The position numbers and the translations under genes were made by a program. From Enoplolaimus lenunculus (taxonomy: Eukaryota; Nematoda; Enoplea; Enoplida; Thoracostomopsidae): 64,000 nt of DNA. The stretch spans positions 62,001-126,000 of the forward strand of contig JASANG010000693.1 of the NCBI GenBank assembly GCA_030248215.1, given 5' to 3'. The notes beneath the pieces are model-generated. The model was not told the DNA's origin. It was given only the letters and a program-made list of their open reading frames with translations, and ran no database searches. Shown here in pieces: positions 10,656-23,794 of this stretch. Each line of letters opens with the position of its first letter. The first letter of the stretch is position 1.

Positions 10656-11300
10656 CATAGAAAAATGTTTTCGCCCCACGTTACTATAAGGGGCGTCCAG
10701 GTTTCTGATCGTTGTTTGTTTTGGAAACTTCCAAAGTGTGCTAAAAACCTTCGACTTTATAGCTACAAAACTAATAAGTAAAGTATTCATAGAATACGAC
10801 TTAAGTTATGATTCTGCAATCCGGTCCTTTATCAGGTTTAGATTATGGCTGCATAAGAAAACAAACGAGGAGTGAGTTCTAAAAATGTCGTTGTTTAGTT
10901 TCCCAGGGCCTCAAAAGTAGGGAATCATCCAAAAACCACATCAAAGAGATCTTTTCCGGATTCAAGCATATTTGTGCTCGAAGGGATACATAGCTATAGT
11001 TTATTGGATTTTATGTGTGCAAAGATGTCGTTTATAAACTTAGGTTTTGGAGTAAAATTTCGTGGTCGGTATAGTTGTGGCTACATTCTGTTTTGTTTGA
11101 GTTAATTTATGCAAATACAGGAAGTTTCTTGAGCGATCCTTATTTCTGACATACGGTAATGTATGTAAAGCATAGATTGCCATGCCGTACATGTGCACAT
11201 TTGACTCGAGTGAAAGAGAGTCGACGTTTGAATGCTGACGGGGTCCGTGGTCCTTAATTTTGGGCAACATGTGCATCTATACCGGGATTTGACGTTGGTG
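10656..11300. other. Non-coding, nothing recognised
   Basis: A 25-bp segment at about 10695 (GGGGCGTCCAGGTTTCTGAT) recurs at about 41163. No gene is supported. Confidence 0.3.
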
Positions 11301-11304
11301 CAAT

Positions 11305-11376
11305 GGACTACATGGTGTAGTGGTTGCATGCTTGACTCGGGTTTAAGAGTGCTAGGTTCAGTTTCGGCGCGGTACT
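11305..11376 (+). tRNA. tRNA-like sequence, probably a pseudogene or SINE head
   Basis: Box A-like TGGTGTAGTGG is followed by a five-pair anticodon stem (CTTGA / TTAAG with one G-U) around a seven-base loop CTCGGGT. A T is at position 33 and CGG at the anticodon place (Pro). The box B region GGTTCAGTTTC is degraded, and neither the T stem nor the acceptor stem pairs well. A functional gene is therefore unlikely. Confidence 0.4.
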
Positions 11377-12111
11377 TAACCTTAGTTGAAAAAAACAAAA
11401 ACCATGATTTCACCCATACCGTCCTCGAAGTATTTGCGATTTGCAGAATCAGAATCCGATCTCTAATCTGAACCATAACTTCGCAAATCTAATTTGTGTA
11501 GATATAAGTTTTGCATATCAGATATGTTTGGTTTTTCTCAATGTTTCCGAAACATCTTATGCAGAATTCCGGTTGAACCCTACACTACACTTCCGATTTT
11601 ATGTACCTTTTGCGTAAGCATGTTCCTGGAGTATGGTACCGTTTTTATCATATCGCGTCACGTGATATTTTTCCTTTGACGAGGCATGTGTAGAAAACAG
11701 GTGCTCTGTTGTAGTGTTTTGAACAAGTCCACACAGCAGCAATGTACGGCTATGTGAACATGTACATCGGCGGGATATTTATTACTGGTAGTCTCGCAAA
11801 TAATTGTTTTTCTGGTTCCGTCAATGATGTTACTGTAAAACCCCGAAACACTGTAACCTATTATTGGTATGTATAGTTATATGTAATATATACACAGCAG
11901 TTTGTTATGTACTCACTGATATAAAATTTTTAAAATAACAATCACATCAGTAAAAATATAATTCAATATATACTTTAATCTGAAAATATTATATACTACG
12001 TACATACGTACAAACTATCGGTAATGTCAACGACATTGGAACCTCTGTTTAGGTTTTGTTGTTGCATCTTGACTGTGATCGCACCATGACCAATGTACTG
12101 TTCTTATCACC
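11377..12111. promoter_or_regulatory. USP10 upstream region
   Basis: AT-rich sequence directly before the USP10 start codon, with no repeat recognised. A promoter must lie here or further left, but no clear core motif or upstream exon could be identified. Confidence 0.3.
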
Positions 12112-15100
12112 ATGGAATCTACTGGTTTGCAGCCATTGGCCGCCACAACTGATATAACAACATCAAACGCATCTAGTGGTTCGGTGAACTTTTTGGACGA
12201 TTCAAATTTAATTGAAACGGATAAACGATTACTGAATCAAATTTTATTCGAAAATAAAGCATCTTTACATCCAATTAATGCCAGGGTCAGTGCTGTAAGT
12301 ATTTGGTACATTGCCGATCTTTCATAAATAATGCTTCAACCTCTGCATCGAGTTCATCTTAATATAGCCATGAACAATTGTTTCCTGGCTGATAACCGCT
12401 ACTTGTTGCTACGTCTCTGAGACTTGTTTAATTTTATGTTTGGGTTCAGGTTACGGTTATGTAGTGTAGTGGACAGGGTTTATAGTTAACATTTTGTTTG
12501 ATCGCCACTGAGACTCTGGCTTCTCCACAGCTTGAAAATTTCCGCCGGGGGGGCGTTTCCTGGGGGGGGCCCAGGAGTTTCCTGGGGGGGCAGCTGATTT
12601 TGCTGGGGGGCAGTTTTCCTGGGGGCCCCCAGATGATCTGGGGGGTCCTGGGGCGCAGGCTTAAAATTTTGCAAACCGACTTTTTGGACCATTTTTTTCA
12701 TTCTAGACTGTGTTTCACCCTCAACGTAAGATTACTCATCGCTCAACATGACAAAAATTTCTCGCAAACGCTAATAATAATTTTAACTAATATTACGTAT
12801 ATACTGACAACTTAACCAGAAGTTGAAAGAAGCACAATTATATAAAATATAGATAATCTATAATTGAAACTGTGATTAATATATATTTTGTATAATAGTC
12901 ACAGCTTCAATTTATCATAAGGCTCAGGCGGGTTGAACATGCTGCTGCAAGGTACTTTCGAATGCTGTATGTCCTGAAACGGTCTTTATATAATTGTGCT
13001 TTTTCAGTTCATTATTGAATTGTATTAGTTACTACGGGTATTTGTAACGCTATTAAAAATTATGAGTACTCAGCGTAATATAAAATCATATTTTGCCGAA
13101 TGTCCGCCTCAAAAGAAGTCCAGGTCTTTATGTTTTAACATTGAAAATTTTTGACCTAGAAAAGTCCTGGGGAGCCCCCAACAAAAAATTTGCTGGGGGG
13201 CGGCCGAAAATTCGCTGGGGGCCTTTCCTGGGGGCGGCAAAATTTTCGCCGGGGGGAAAATTAGTGTCGAAAATATGGCAAGGCGGAAAATGTGGCGAGG
13301 GGAAATATGGCACGAGAGGAATCGCTACTGGGAAGGTGCATTGGAAAATCCAGTCAGCGGAAGCCCTAAGCCGGATTTGCCCCACACCTAACCCAATCGA
13401 GATTTTGCCAGGTCAACATTTTAATGAGTTAAAACTAAACTTTTGAAGCGTCAAACGCACCTTTTCGGCAATTTGCAAAGGGGAACGGAATTGGAACAGC
13501 CAATATATACCGAAATTGGAATCAGAATCAGGACTATACGTCAGGGTGCAACCGGAATTCCGGTTCCGGCATAGCAGATAAAGTGGATACCTATCTCCAA
13601 CTATGGTTATTTCACAAGTAATATTTAAAAAATAAAATTAAAAAGTTTTTTGGTGGCGTGTATTTTTCAGTTTCCGGTTCCGTTTCCGATAATTTTTTTC
13701 AAATTCCAGTTCCGATAAATTTTGATTCCGGTTGCACCTGACCAATAGTGCGCCCTCTATATATTGGAACCACTTTACGAAAACAAAACCTACGTCATTT
13801 GTTTGTGTTAAAAATTTCGTGTCTTCAAGTTTTAGGCTCGTGTTTAGGATTCCATAATAAAAATTTCGAGTCCGGTTCCGTGTATTTTATCAACCTTGTG
13901 TCCTGAATTGATCTACCTAAGTGTTATGCTATATTACGTTAAGGTTAGTTTATATACCTATATATAATTATAAATTTCAGGAAAGTGGGAAGAATTTATC
14001 ACTGTCTACACGTGAGTTTATAGTTACGTAAATTGCTCGTTTATGCAGTTATGCGTGTTTAATCAGCACTGTACTTCGATAAAGAGAAATTATCGATGCA
14101 GAAGGAAAATTGCTTCTAATGCCGGTTCCAGTTGTTTTTAACACATGAGCTTTCATACACCATGCTTAATAAGCAGATAGAATAATATATTCCATTATTA
14201 TATGAAGGCTTAAACCCTAAACATCATAAACTAGTATAATTTTATAAGAACGGTTAATTTCAATTAATTTTTCAAACACAAACGCAAGAGATATAACAAT
14301 TTTACTGAGCAGACACACTGGTGTGCGTCCAGAAATGAAATTGATAGCATTCCAACTGACTGTTATGTGCAAAAAGTATTGGCAAAGAATCGGCATTTTT
14401 TGCACTGTCAATGGCGATGCCGATACTCACGAAAAGTGTCGATTATTACCGATGCCGATTAATCGGCAACAGTTTTATTTTACTATTTTTTCAAGTAACA
14501 TTGACTGATTTGGTATGTAGTTTAAACTGTATATAGATCGTTGTTAGAGTTAGCAATACTCGTCAGTAAAATTTCCGTTAAGACGATTTGAAGGTGACAA
14601 GATTAGATATTTTTTGGATTTTTTGAGAGTATGCAAATTTAATATATAGACGTACCGTTGTAATATTATCTTTTCAGCACAAACGAGTTGTCAACTGAAA
14701 TTGAATACTAGTAGTGAGCTACACGATCATCATTACAACGCTGCTCCGCCTGCTGATCCGACTTCAGAAGCACCCCGAACACCGTTAAACACTGCCAAAA
14801 ATACTTCCTTGCCCCCATCAACAACAGCCACAAGCCTTCAACCACCTACAGATCCGTTGATTCGTAAACCAGAAATTGGAAGTAGCAGCAGTGTCTATTT
14901 TAGTAACAGTCATATTGTTACCGAACGCGCTGTTGTTCCTATAAACAATACTAGTGTCGCCACTGGGTGTACAACAACAATCGGAAGTAGTGTTCCCGTT
15001 GTAACAGCAAAAGGCAGTCGCGGTGGTTTAAACGTTGAAACCCATTTCGATCAACCCTCTAGAGGGTTTGTGGATTGTGGGACAACGACGAATTATTGTA

Positions 15101-17113
15101 GTGATCGAGTGGATAAGCACCAAACGACTGGTGGAACGGAAGTTATATTTGACAATCGTTATAGTGATAACATAAAGAAATCAAAAGACAACGTACAAGT
15201 GACATGTGCGTCTGCTAGTGCCGTCACAGAGTATTTGGCTTCGAATTGCACTGATTCGCAATTAAAAACAACTATAACAACACCTGTAGTGACACAGTGT
15301 AGTAATAACGGCAAAGACACTATGCCAGCGCCTGTGGGTTCAATAGCGACATCTACTGAACGTGGAGTTTGCGACGAAAAGAGCGGCGTCGGTTCAACTG
15401 CAACAATTATGAATGAAAGTGAGACTAGTCTGTCCGCGACGAGTTGTAATACAACAATTTTGTCATCTGTCGCTCGCACGGGTTCGCAATCAATTGCTCA
15501 AACTTCTACCGTTCCTCCGAAAACTACCATCTCGATTGGGGATACAGTCTCTATATGTGATAAAATAGTGCCCGGGGTAGAGTTAACTGAATCTAAAACT
15601 GCTGTGGCCAAAGGGTCAAACTGTTACGACGTTAATGCCGCCGGTATGAGTTTAGGAATTAAAGATGGTTCCGCGAACGGCAGGAAAGTAGCTGCTACAG
15701 ATGAAGAACTAGTTACCGTGAGTCGCGAGTTGTCTGACTCTGTAGCTGCAACAAAGCAGCTTCAGCCACAAATTGAAATTGACAGAGTGGATAGCACTGG
15801 CGGTTTTGAAAAAGTAAGTGGGAATGATGAGGAATCACAGCAACAGGTGTGGAATAGTGCTGGTTTAGAATTGTGTGCAGATGACGGTGATAGCAGGAGC
15901 ATGCGTGCTGACGATCAAAACAATGACTGTATAGTTACAACGGTTGTAAATGGTGTTCACGAGTCTGTGTCAGACACGGGAAGCAGAACAGTTACTGCTT
16001 TTGAAGCAGGAAAGACAAAGTTTGACAGTTTGGATGCGATTAGCGAGAAAGATATCGGTGATAACAGCACTGGGGAGAGGGGAGAAAAAATAGAAACTTT
16101 GCCGGATAGTGTTCGCGATAGCAGCCGTTCAGAAGATGTGGTAAGACGAACCGAGGCCGCAGAGAACAATAACGATTCATGGGGAGGACAACAGCCTATT
16201 GCTCCTGGTGCCTATAACGCCCCGTTGCATCACAATATGAATTCGTCTAGTAATCGTTCTGCAAATAATAATGGTCGGTGCAGCTATACTAACATTGGAT
16301 ATGCAGTCACACAGCATCAACAGCACGCTAGTTCGGCTACAAACAGTTCAGTTATAACGACGAGCGCAGTCACTGGACGAACAATTCTTGCTGTATCAAG
16401 TAGTAACTATTATGCCGGCAATAATTCACAAAATAATAATAATTACAATGTTTCGCTTGCAGGTGCGGCCGGTAATCACAATATTGTACCGGCAGGTTTA
16501 CCGATTTTTAGCTCTCAGCAACAGCCAGGGTTTCCTCCGTTTTTAGGAGGACCATCACAGCCTGCTGGTATCCCTGGTATGATAAGCGCAAGCGGTCATG
16601 CAAATCATTTTGATTCTAATAATACTGGAGCTGGGGGGACATTACAAATGTCACCGTTGTTGTTATATCAGCAACAACAGCAACAACAAAATTCAACCAA
16701 TGGAATGGGCGGATCTAATGTCAATGTTCGACAGCCAGTCAATGCAATTGCACATTATGGATCCGCGGGGTTGAACGGCAGCAACGGAGCGCTTATTGCT
16801 GGGGGAGCTGGCGGACCACCAATTGTGTCATATTTTAATTTTCTACAACAACAACATCAACAACACTATAATCAGCAGCAACAACAACAACAATTGTTAC
16901 AAGCTGCAATTGCTGCAGCTGCAAGCCATCAGTCCACCGCCGCCGGGCAAGGGCCCTATCCACTTGGTGCGGCAACGTTTGGACCTGGGACGGCGGCGGC
17001 GGCGGCCGCAGCTGCAGTACAACAATTTGCAGCACATTCGCGTCATCATCAGCAACAACAACAGCAGTACTATCAGCAGATGATGTATTGTATTCAACAA
17101 CAACAACAACAGC

Positions 17114-17156
<43 letters not shown>

Positions 17157-19381
17157 GCAGCAGCAGCAGCAACAACAACAACAAAAACAGCAGCAGCAGC
17201 AACAATTGGTAGCAACAGGAGTGCTGCCACAAAATGTCCCAAATCAACAATATGTTGTACCACATGTATTACACGATGGATTTGGAGGGCAAGCTCTCTC
17301 AGCAACATTACCCGCAGTTAATATACCACCCAATGTGAACGTTAATACATCACCGCGGGACGCCGCGACAGTGGTGGGTACTAGTAGCACTTGTGTTACG
17401 TCAAATATTTCTATGCCTCCCCCATCGATGTGTAACACAAGTACAGCGCCGCCGCAACCACATCCAAATGCAACCACAACTGTATCGCCGACGAGTTGCA
17501 CAACAATCAATGCGAACGCAATGTATGCGGGACAGTATAGCAATAGTATTAATAATAGTAATAATCATAATAGTAATTATATAAATAGTGTGGTTGGAAA
17601 CGGTACATCTACCAGCATGGTTACGAGCGGTGGTAATAATGGTAGTAATGGAACGAACGAAACTGCAAATATGGTCGCTGCAGTTGCTGCGACTCCGCTT
17701 CGACAGCAATGTTGCTTTACAGTACCGGTGCAGCAACAGATGCCTATTCCAACGTTGTCACGTGTTCAACATCCCGGTGGCCCACCGGTTTCTTTCGCTA
17801 CAAGCTTATCTGGCACTACTGTAGCAGCAGGGTTTCCTGTGTCCGCAACAGCGTATTTAGTATCCGCGCCGCCACACGGCGCATCGATGTCTAGTTGTAC
17901 AACATCGCCTAGCGGTAATGAAGTAACCATTGCACCACCACTATTGCCAAATAAATCGCACCATCAGTCGCCAGTAGCTAGCGGCATTCAGTCTGAAAAT
18001 AAGCCACAAGTACTGTTGAATCAGACACCGACTTTAGTTCAATGTTCGTCTCCGAAAGCAAATGGTCGAGCGACAGCCGCAATAGCGACGATTCAACAAA
18101 AACCGTGCGCGGAGGGCGGAGATCGTACGAGCGAGTCGGCCCCTGTTCCACAAGCCACGGCAACGTTACCACCGTCGTTCAATCCAGCGTTACCGCCGCC
18201 GAGTCTCTCAGCAGCTACTGCTGCTAGCGGTGGTGCTTCTGTTGATGCGACCCATAGTCATTCGGTGTCACCCGTACAGCAACAGATAGGAACCCCGCCA
18301 CGGCAAATTTCATTGCAAACCGGTGGCCTCCCACAAGCTGCAACGACGACTACTACAACAAGGACACTTACAACAGTGCAACACGATGGTGTTACGCAGG
18401 CAGAGCCTTGGCAGCACATGGGTTCGCACCAGGTTACACGTAATGATGCTAGTGCTAGTACCAAATCTGCGTTGCCGGTAGTCGAAAGTAGCAGCAAAAA
18501 CAATAGTGTAAAAAATAACAATAGTGAAAATATTGATTTTGTAAACATTCCACCACCGCCCCCACTCCCTCGTCAGTCGATTCAAGGCACACATATCACA
18601 AATGTTGTTCCGCCGCAGTACGCAACTATTGCACAGGTGCCCCCTCCGTTGCACGCAGTACCCTCTGCGACACAATCCAGTCCAAGACAAGTAGTTGCTT
18701 CTGGTAATATTAAAGCAATCAGAAATGGTTATAATGGAAATGCTAGAACAGTTACATCAGCGCGAGATACTACCAGTCTCCACACCCTGCCGAATAAATG
18801 TTCCCACAAATCCCCTCCGCGTGGGAACAGTGAAACTAGGTTTGGTACCAATATCAGCTCGGATAATAATCACAGACGAAATCAGCACTTACACGATAAC
18901 TGCAGCAACAATAGCAACAACAAAAACAATAGTAATAATAATAATAATAATAGTAATAATAATAATAATAAGAATAGTAATACTAATAATCATATAGCGG
19001 ACAAAGTGAATTATCAACATAGATATCGTAGTTACAATAGATCAACTCCTGGCAGTGAAGTTACCGCAAGAGGAAATCCGGGTGCATATAGTACCACAGG
19101 TAATAATGCGCCGGTAAATTCAGACCAGTTAAGCCATCCTGTAGGGGGAGTGTTGGATGCCGGTCAGAATTCTACCCCTCCTCCCCCGCCGGTTCCGACT
19201 GTCAACACTGTTGCAAGCAGTGAGTATCTTGTTCCCGGTGCAAGAGGTGTTAATAACGCTCACCGTGGTGATAACACTAGCGTGAATAACAACAGAAATA
19301 AGAACAACAACAACAACAATAATAATAATAATAATAATAATAAAAATAGTAATAATAATAATAATAATAATGATAATAATG

Positions 19382-19473
<92 letters not shown>

Positions 19474-22400
19474 TACTACAGCAGCAACAAGGACAATAAA
19501 ACTAATGAATTCCGGCGAGGTGGGGCGAGCAACGGTGGTTTTGTGTATCGAAATGGGCCGGCTTCGTTTCAAGCTGAATTTCACGGCGTCAGACCGTATC
19601 AGCCTGTTTTTAATCCACGATCAGTTGGGGGTGGAAATGGTAGCAGTAGTACCAGTGTTACTGTACAGCAAACAGCAGTGATACCGTCGAAAAATGCAAC
19701 TGATAGTATTACAAATAATAATAATAATAATAGATACAACGGGTCTCGCGATAAATACAGCGACTCGGCAGCAGATAACACCGTATTGCCGCCTAATGAT
19801 ACCGAGAGTATAAGTAACGCGTCAAATTTGAATCGCGAGTACAGGGCAACTGTGGCAGCAGGTGGAGGCAACCAAGGAAGCACCGCACGATATGAAAGAC
19901 GTCAAAAGTCGTTGAGTAGCAACAGCGGTGGTACTGGCGGTGGAAGTGATTTAGATCGAAGTATGAGTCCCGGAATTGTAATCGATGGTGATAGGATACG
20001 ACAAATACAGCCGGCGTATGGTTTAAATCAACATACTAATAACCAGTTTAAAGCGAACGAAACTGCTTTGGCCGTGGAAAACTCGGGGCTAGGTATGAGC
20101 GTTGAGAATGATATGAAAATGTTGGACAAGACTCAACGAGTGAGAAAATTCAACGAGCAAACTATTAAGCAGCAACAGCAACAAACCCACCAACAACGAC
20201 AACGGCAAGCACAACGGGGGGCTCGGCAACGATTCGAACCTGGTAGTCATCATATGATTGTCGTCGATGGGTCTGTGGTACCGAAAGGTTTTGACGATGA
20301 TCCTGCAAGTCCACCGGAAGACCCCCTACAGCCACCCGGAGTTCACACGAGTGTTGTCCATCCACAAGCGTTTGATCATGCTACGGCAAAGTTGAGACAA
20401 CAACAACAACTACAACAACAACAACCACAAAGTATGATTCATGTTAGGCCGTCTATGGTTGTACCGCCGGTTCAGTATTGTGTGCCACCACCGATAGTAA
20501 GTGGCGCTGGGGGTGAAACAATACTCCCACCACATGCTGCGAAAGTGGTACCTGAACAACGGTCTCATTATCAGGTTAAGTCAGTTGGGTCTGGGGGACC
20601 ACCTAACAGAGCTGTGCCACCACCTGAATCTAGTCGTACAGTCAGTTATGCGTCAGTTGCCAGACAACAACAACAGCGATATACGCAACAACAGCAGCAA
20701 CAACGAATGCAATCGCAAGAGTTTCAAAATTATGTAAGTTTTTATAGAAAACTAATAGTGGTATGCTAAACTATAAAATTTGATTAAATATTGTATATAT
20801 ATATAAACTTATAAATAAAATATTAGTATATGTTCAGTGATCGACCGGATAGTAAATTTTATCCGGAGCCGGAAGTTAACCGGATGAAAGGTCTATAATT
20901 GTGCACTGGTAGCGTTTGAGTTGTTGCAGTTTTATTATGTTCGGGCCACAACCGCAAATATGCGGTATCCGATAGGTTTACACCGGATACGGATGTCCGT
21001 TTTTTGCCGGATATTAAACCGGATATCCCGTTGACGTATTTAACAACATGCTGCAATTACTTTTCTGGGCAAGTACGTGAAGCTGTTAAGTTTTTCACTA
21101 AATGAAATAGAATGAATAATCAATGCTAACAATTACAGTTTAACAACGCTCATTTGTACATGCTATATCCGGTTCCGGTGTAAGGCAAATTGATACATGG
21201 TGATATATTATGATATTAGGGTGCAACCGAAATTACATTTTACCGGAACCAGAAAGTGAAAAGTGCATGCTACCGAAAACTTCATTTTAATTTCCTTTTT
21301 TGCTATATTATTGGTAAAATAACCTTAGTTAAAGATACGTAGATATTTATATAATCTGCGGTATTTTAGATTTTCATTATCCACGGACTCGAAATCTACC
21401 TTCGGCTGGCATGGTTTCGTTGATTGCCGAGATTAATATATACCATACTAATGATATTTTGTTTATTTTTATCGTCACTAATTGAAAAAGTGGCTTTATA
21501 AAAGTTTCTTAAAAATTAGCAAATTTAAAAAACAGTCAAACGTTAATTGAGCGAAACGTTTTATGTTTTGTACTCTGGGGTCAAAAGATGGATGTCGTTC
21601 GTCCGTCCGAAAAGAATCTCAGGAACGGCAGAACCAATTTTGATAAACTTTTTTGGTTTGAAAGCCAATTATCCTGGGGTGTTGACCTCGCGTTGGGGTT
21701 TTAAAATTTTAAGCAGTTTATTAGCTAAGGGCTAATTTGCATAATTAGTTAAGCGTAAATTAGGACTGTGTACATTATTTCACTAATTATCACAGTTTTA
21801 CAAGCAATCTAATTTCAACACTAATAAGTTTTTAGGGGCGAGGAATTAGAATAAATTGTTTACAAACCTACAGAACCGATAAATGAGTAGCTGTTGATAA
21901 CTAATTTGCATATTACCTTAATTGCTTACGTGTGTTCTGAACCTGGCAACTAAAGTTCCGATTTGGGAAAAATTTGCGGTTCGGATTCGAATTCGGTTAT
22001 GACAATGCCGAGTCCAACAATTTTCGGCAATACATATATGTTTATAAAATTTGCTGGAATCATGAAAATTATTTATTAGTTCTGCAAGTCTAAAAGCAGT
22101 GATCTAATTGCGGTGGTATTTTGAAACAATATTCTCTATATCAGAAGTTTGCAAAATTCAAGGTTTGGTTTTGGCAATTTAGCAATGGATTCGGATTCGG
22201 TCCCGTCGTGAATTCAATGCCAGCTACACTGCTGTATGACTGAAAATTTAACAGCGGAACAAGATTGTATTAATGAGAAGTTAAGGTTGCATTTTTTAGC
22301 TTGCATATGCGAGTTGCGTGTACATATCCGGTGTTCAATTTATTTAGAAATCCGGTGTGCAGCAGTATCAGTCACGTAACCACCAGCCAAATTATGGCCC

Positions 22401-23750
22401 TACTTCACCGTCATTCGGCCCTCAAACACAAATACAACAGCAACGCGATGAACAGCAGCAACAACAACACCGACAACAACAACAACACCAACAACAAGAA
22501 CAAGAACAACAACAACAACAAGAACAACAACAACATCAGTTTGAGCAACATCGACAACAACCACAGCAAAAGCAAAATAAAGTGGTGGCTACAGGTCAAT
22601 CTGGTCATTATGTAACACAAAACATCCGAAACGAGACAAAATATAATAGCACTGGTATTCATCGTGTTGTAGTTAATACTGCAGCGATTACAAGTAATAA
22701 TCACAATTTAAACGGTGCTTCAGAGACAATTTATAACAATAATTCAACAAATAACGCTACAGTGCAATCGGAACAACGGGGTAAGAGCCTAAGTAGACAT
22801 TATTGTCGGGTATTGTCGGTTGTTTCGCTTATTTGCAATAATTCGTAAAAACCTCAGTTAAAACACCGGCTTATAAGTGTACTGATTAGAAATAGTGTAG
22901 TAATGGGCAGAGAGTACACACTGTGTTGGAGTCAGGGCTGGAATTCCAGCAGGAGCCACGCTTCAAGAACCGGGACAAGAATTCATTTTTCGCCGGAACC
23001 GGAACAAAATATGCAAATTCGACTGTTTTACATTTCTTTGGCCTGGTATTTCAGATTCCTGTCTTTCGACGCCGGAACTGAAACCATATTTTTGCCAAAA
23101 GTCCGGTGCAATACTCTGCCTGGAGTAGTTAGTTTGCTAAATATTTGAGATTTTTTAAAACTTAACCATACTTGGAAACGTTACGTACGCATGTAAAACT
23201 TCTTTTAACAGTATAAGGCTTGCGTTATACTATTTGAAAAGTTTATTGTCCGGCGCCGTCCGGCACCCGTCCCTGCACGGTGTCTTACTCTTCTTGTTAT
23301 GTTATGAAAATTATGGTGTGGTGAGTTCTATGGTGACCTCACAGGCTATATGCATTTATTTGCAGTGAAACCGAATATGCCTCAACAGTTGTACTGTGTA
23401 GCCGAATCGAACATTCATTGCAACGAACAACAACAATTTGAAGTTTATTCAACAGCGCCCACTGAACAGCAGTTGCAATCCAACGGGTCACTAGCCAGGC
23501 GGATTGGTGGTGTTGAGTACGCCGCCAATATGGACTTTAGGAGGAACAATTTAGTTCAAAACGCACCCACCGGCGCCGCAGAGTTTGTATATGAAACGAG
23601 AAATGATGGTAATTTTGTTAATAGCGAAATCGCTCCAAATGAAATTAGCCAAAATTCACACACTACTAGTGATAATTCTGGTGGTTTGAAAATACAACAT
23701 CATCAACAACAGCAACAACAGCAGCTGCAACAACAACAACAACAACAGCA

Positions 23751-23794
<44 letters not shown>

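Noticed and set aside
1-12111. Possible upstream USP10 exons or a further gene in the first 12 kb
   Set aside because: All longer frames overlap repeats or lack coding character. An untranslated exon cannot be excluded but cannot be supported.
16835-17308. Long minus-strand Leu/Val/Ala-rich frames opposite the Q/N tracts (also 19129-19584 and 23656-23938)
   Set aside because: They are antisense readings of triplet repeats and have no splice or domain support.
14701-20769. Reading the giant exon as an independent gene starting at TTG 14701 and ending at 20769
   Set aside because: The frame continues upstream to the acceptor at 14677, the donor GTAAGT at 20734 precedes the stop, and phases join it to USP10.
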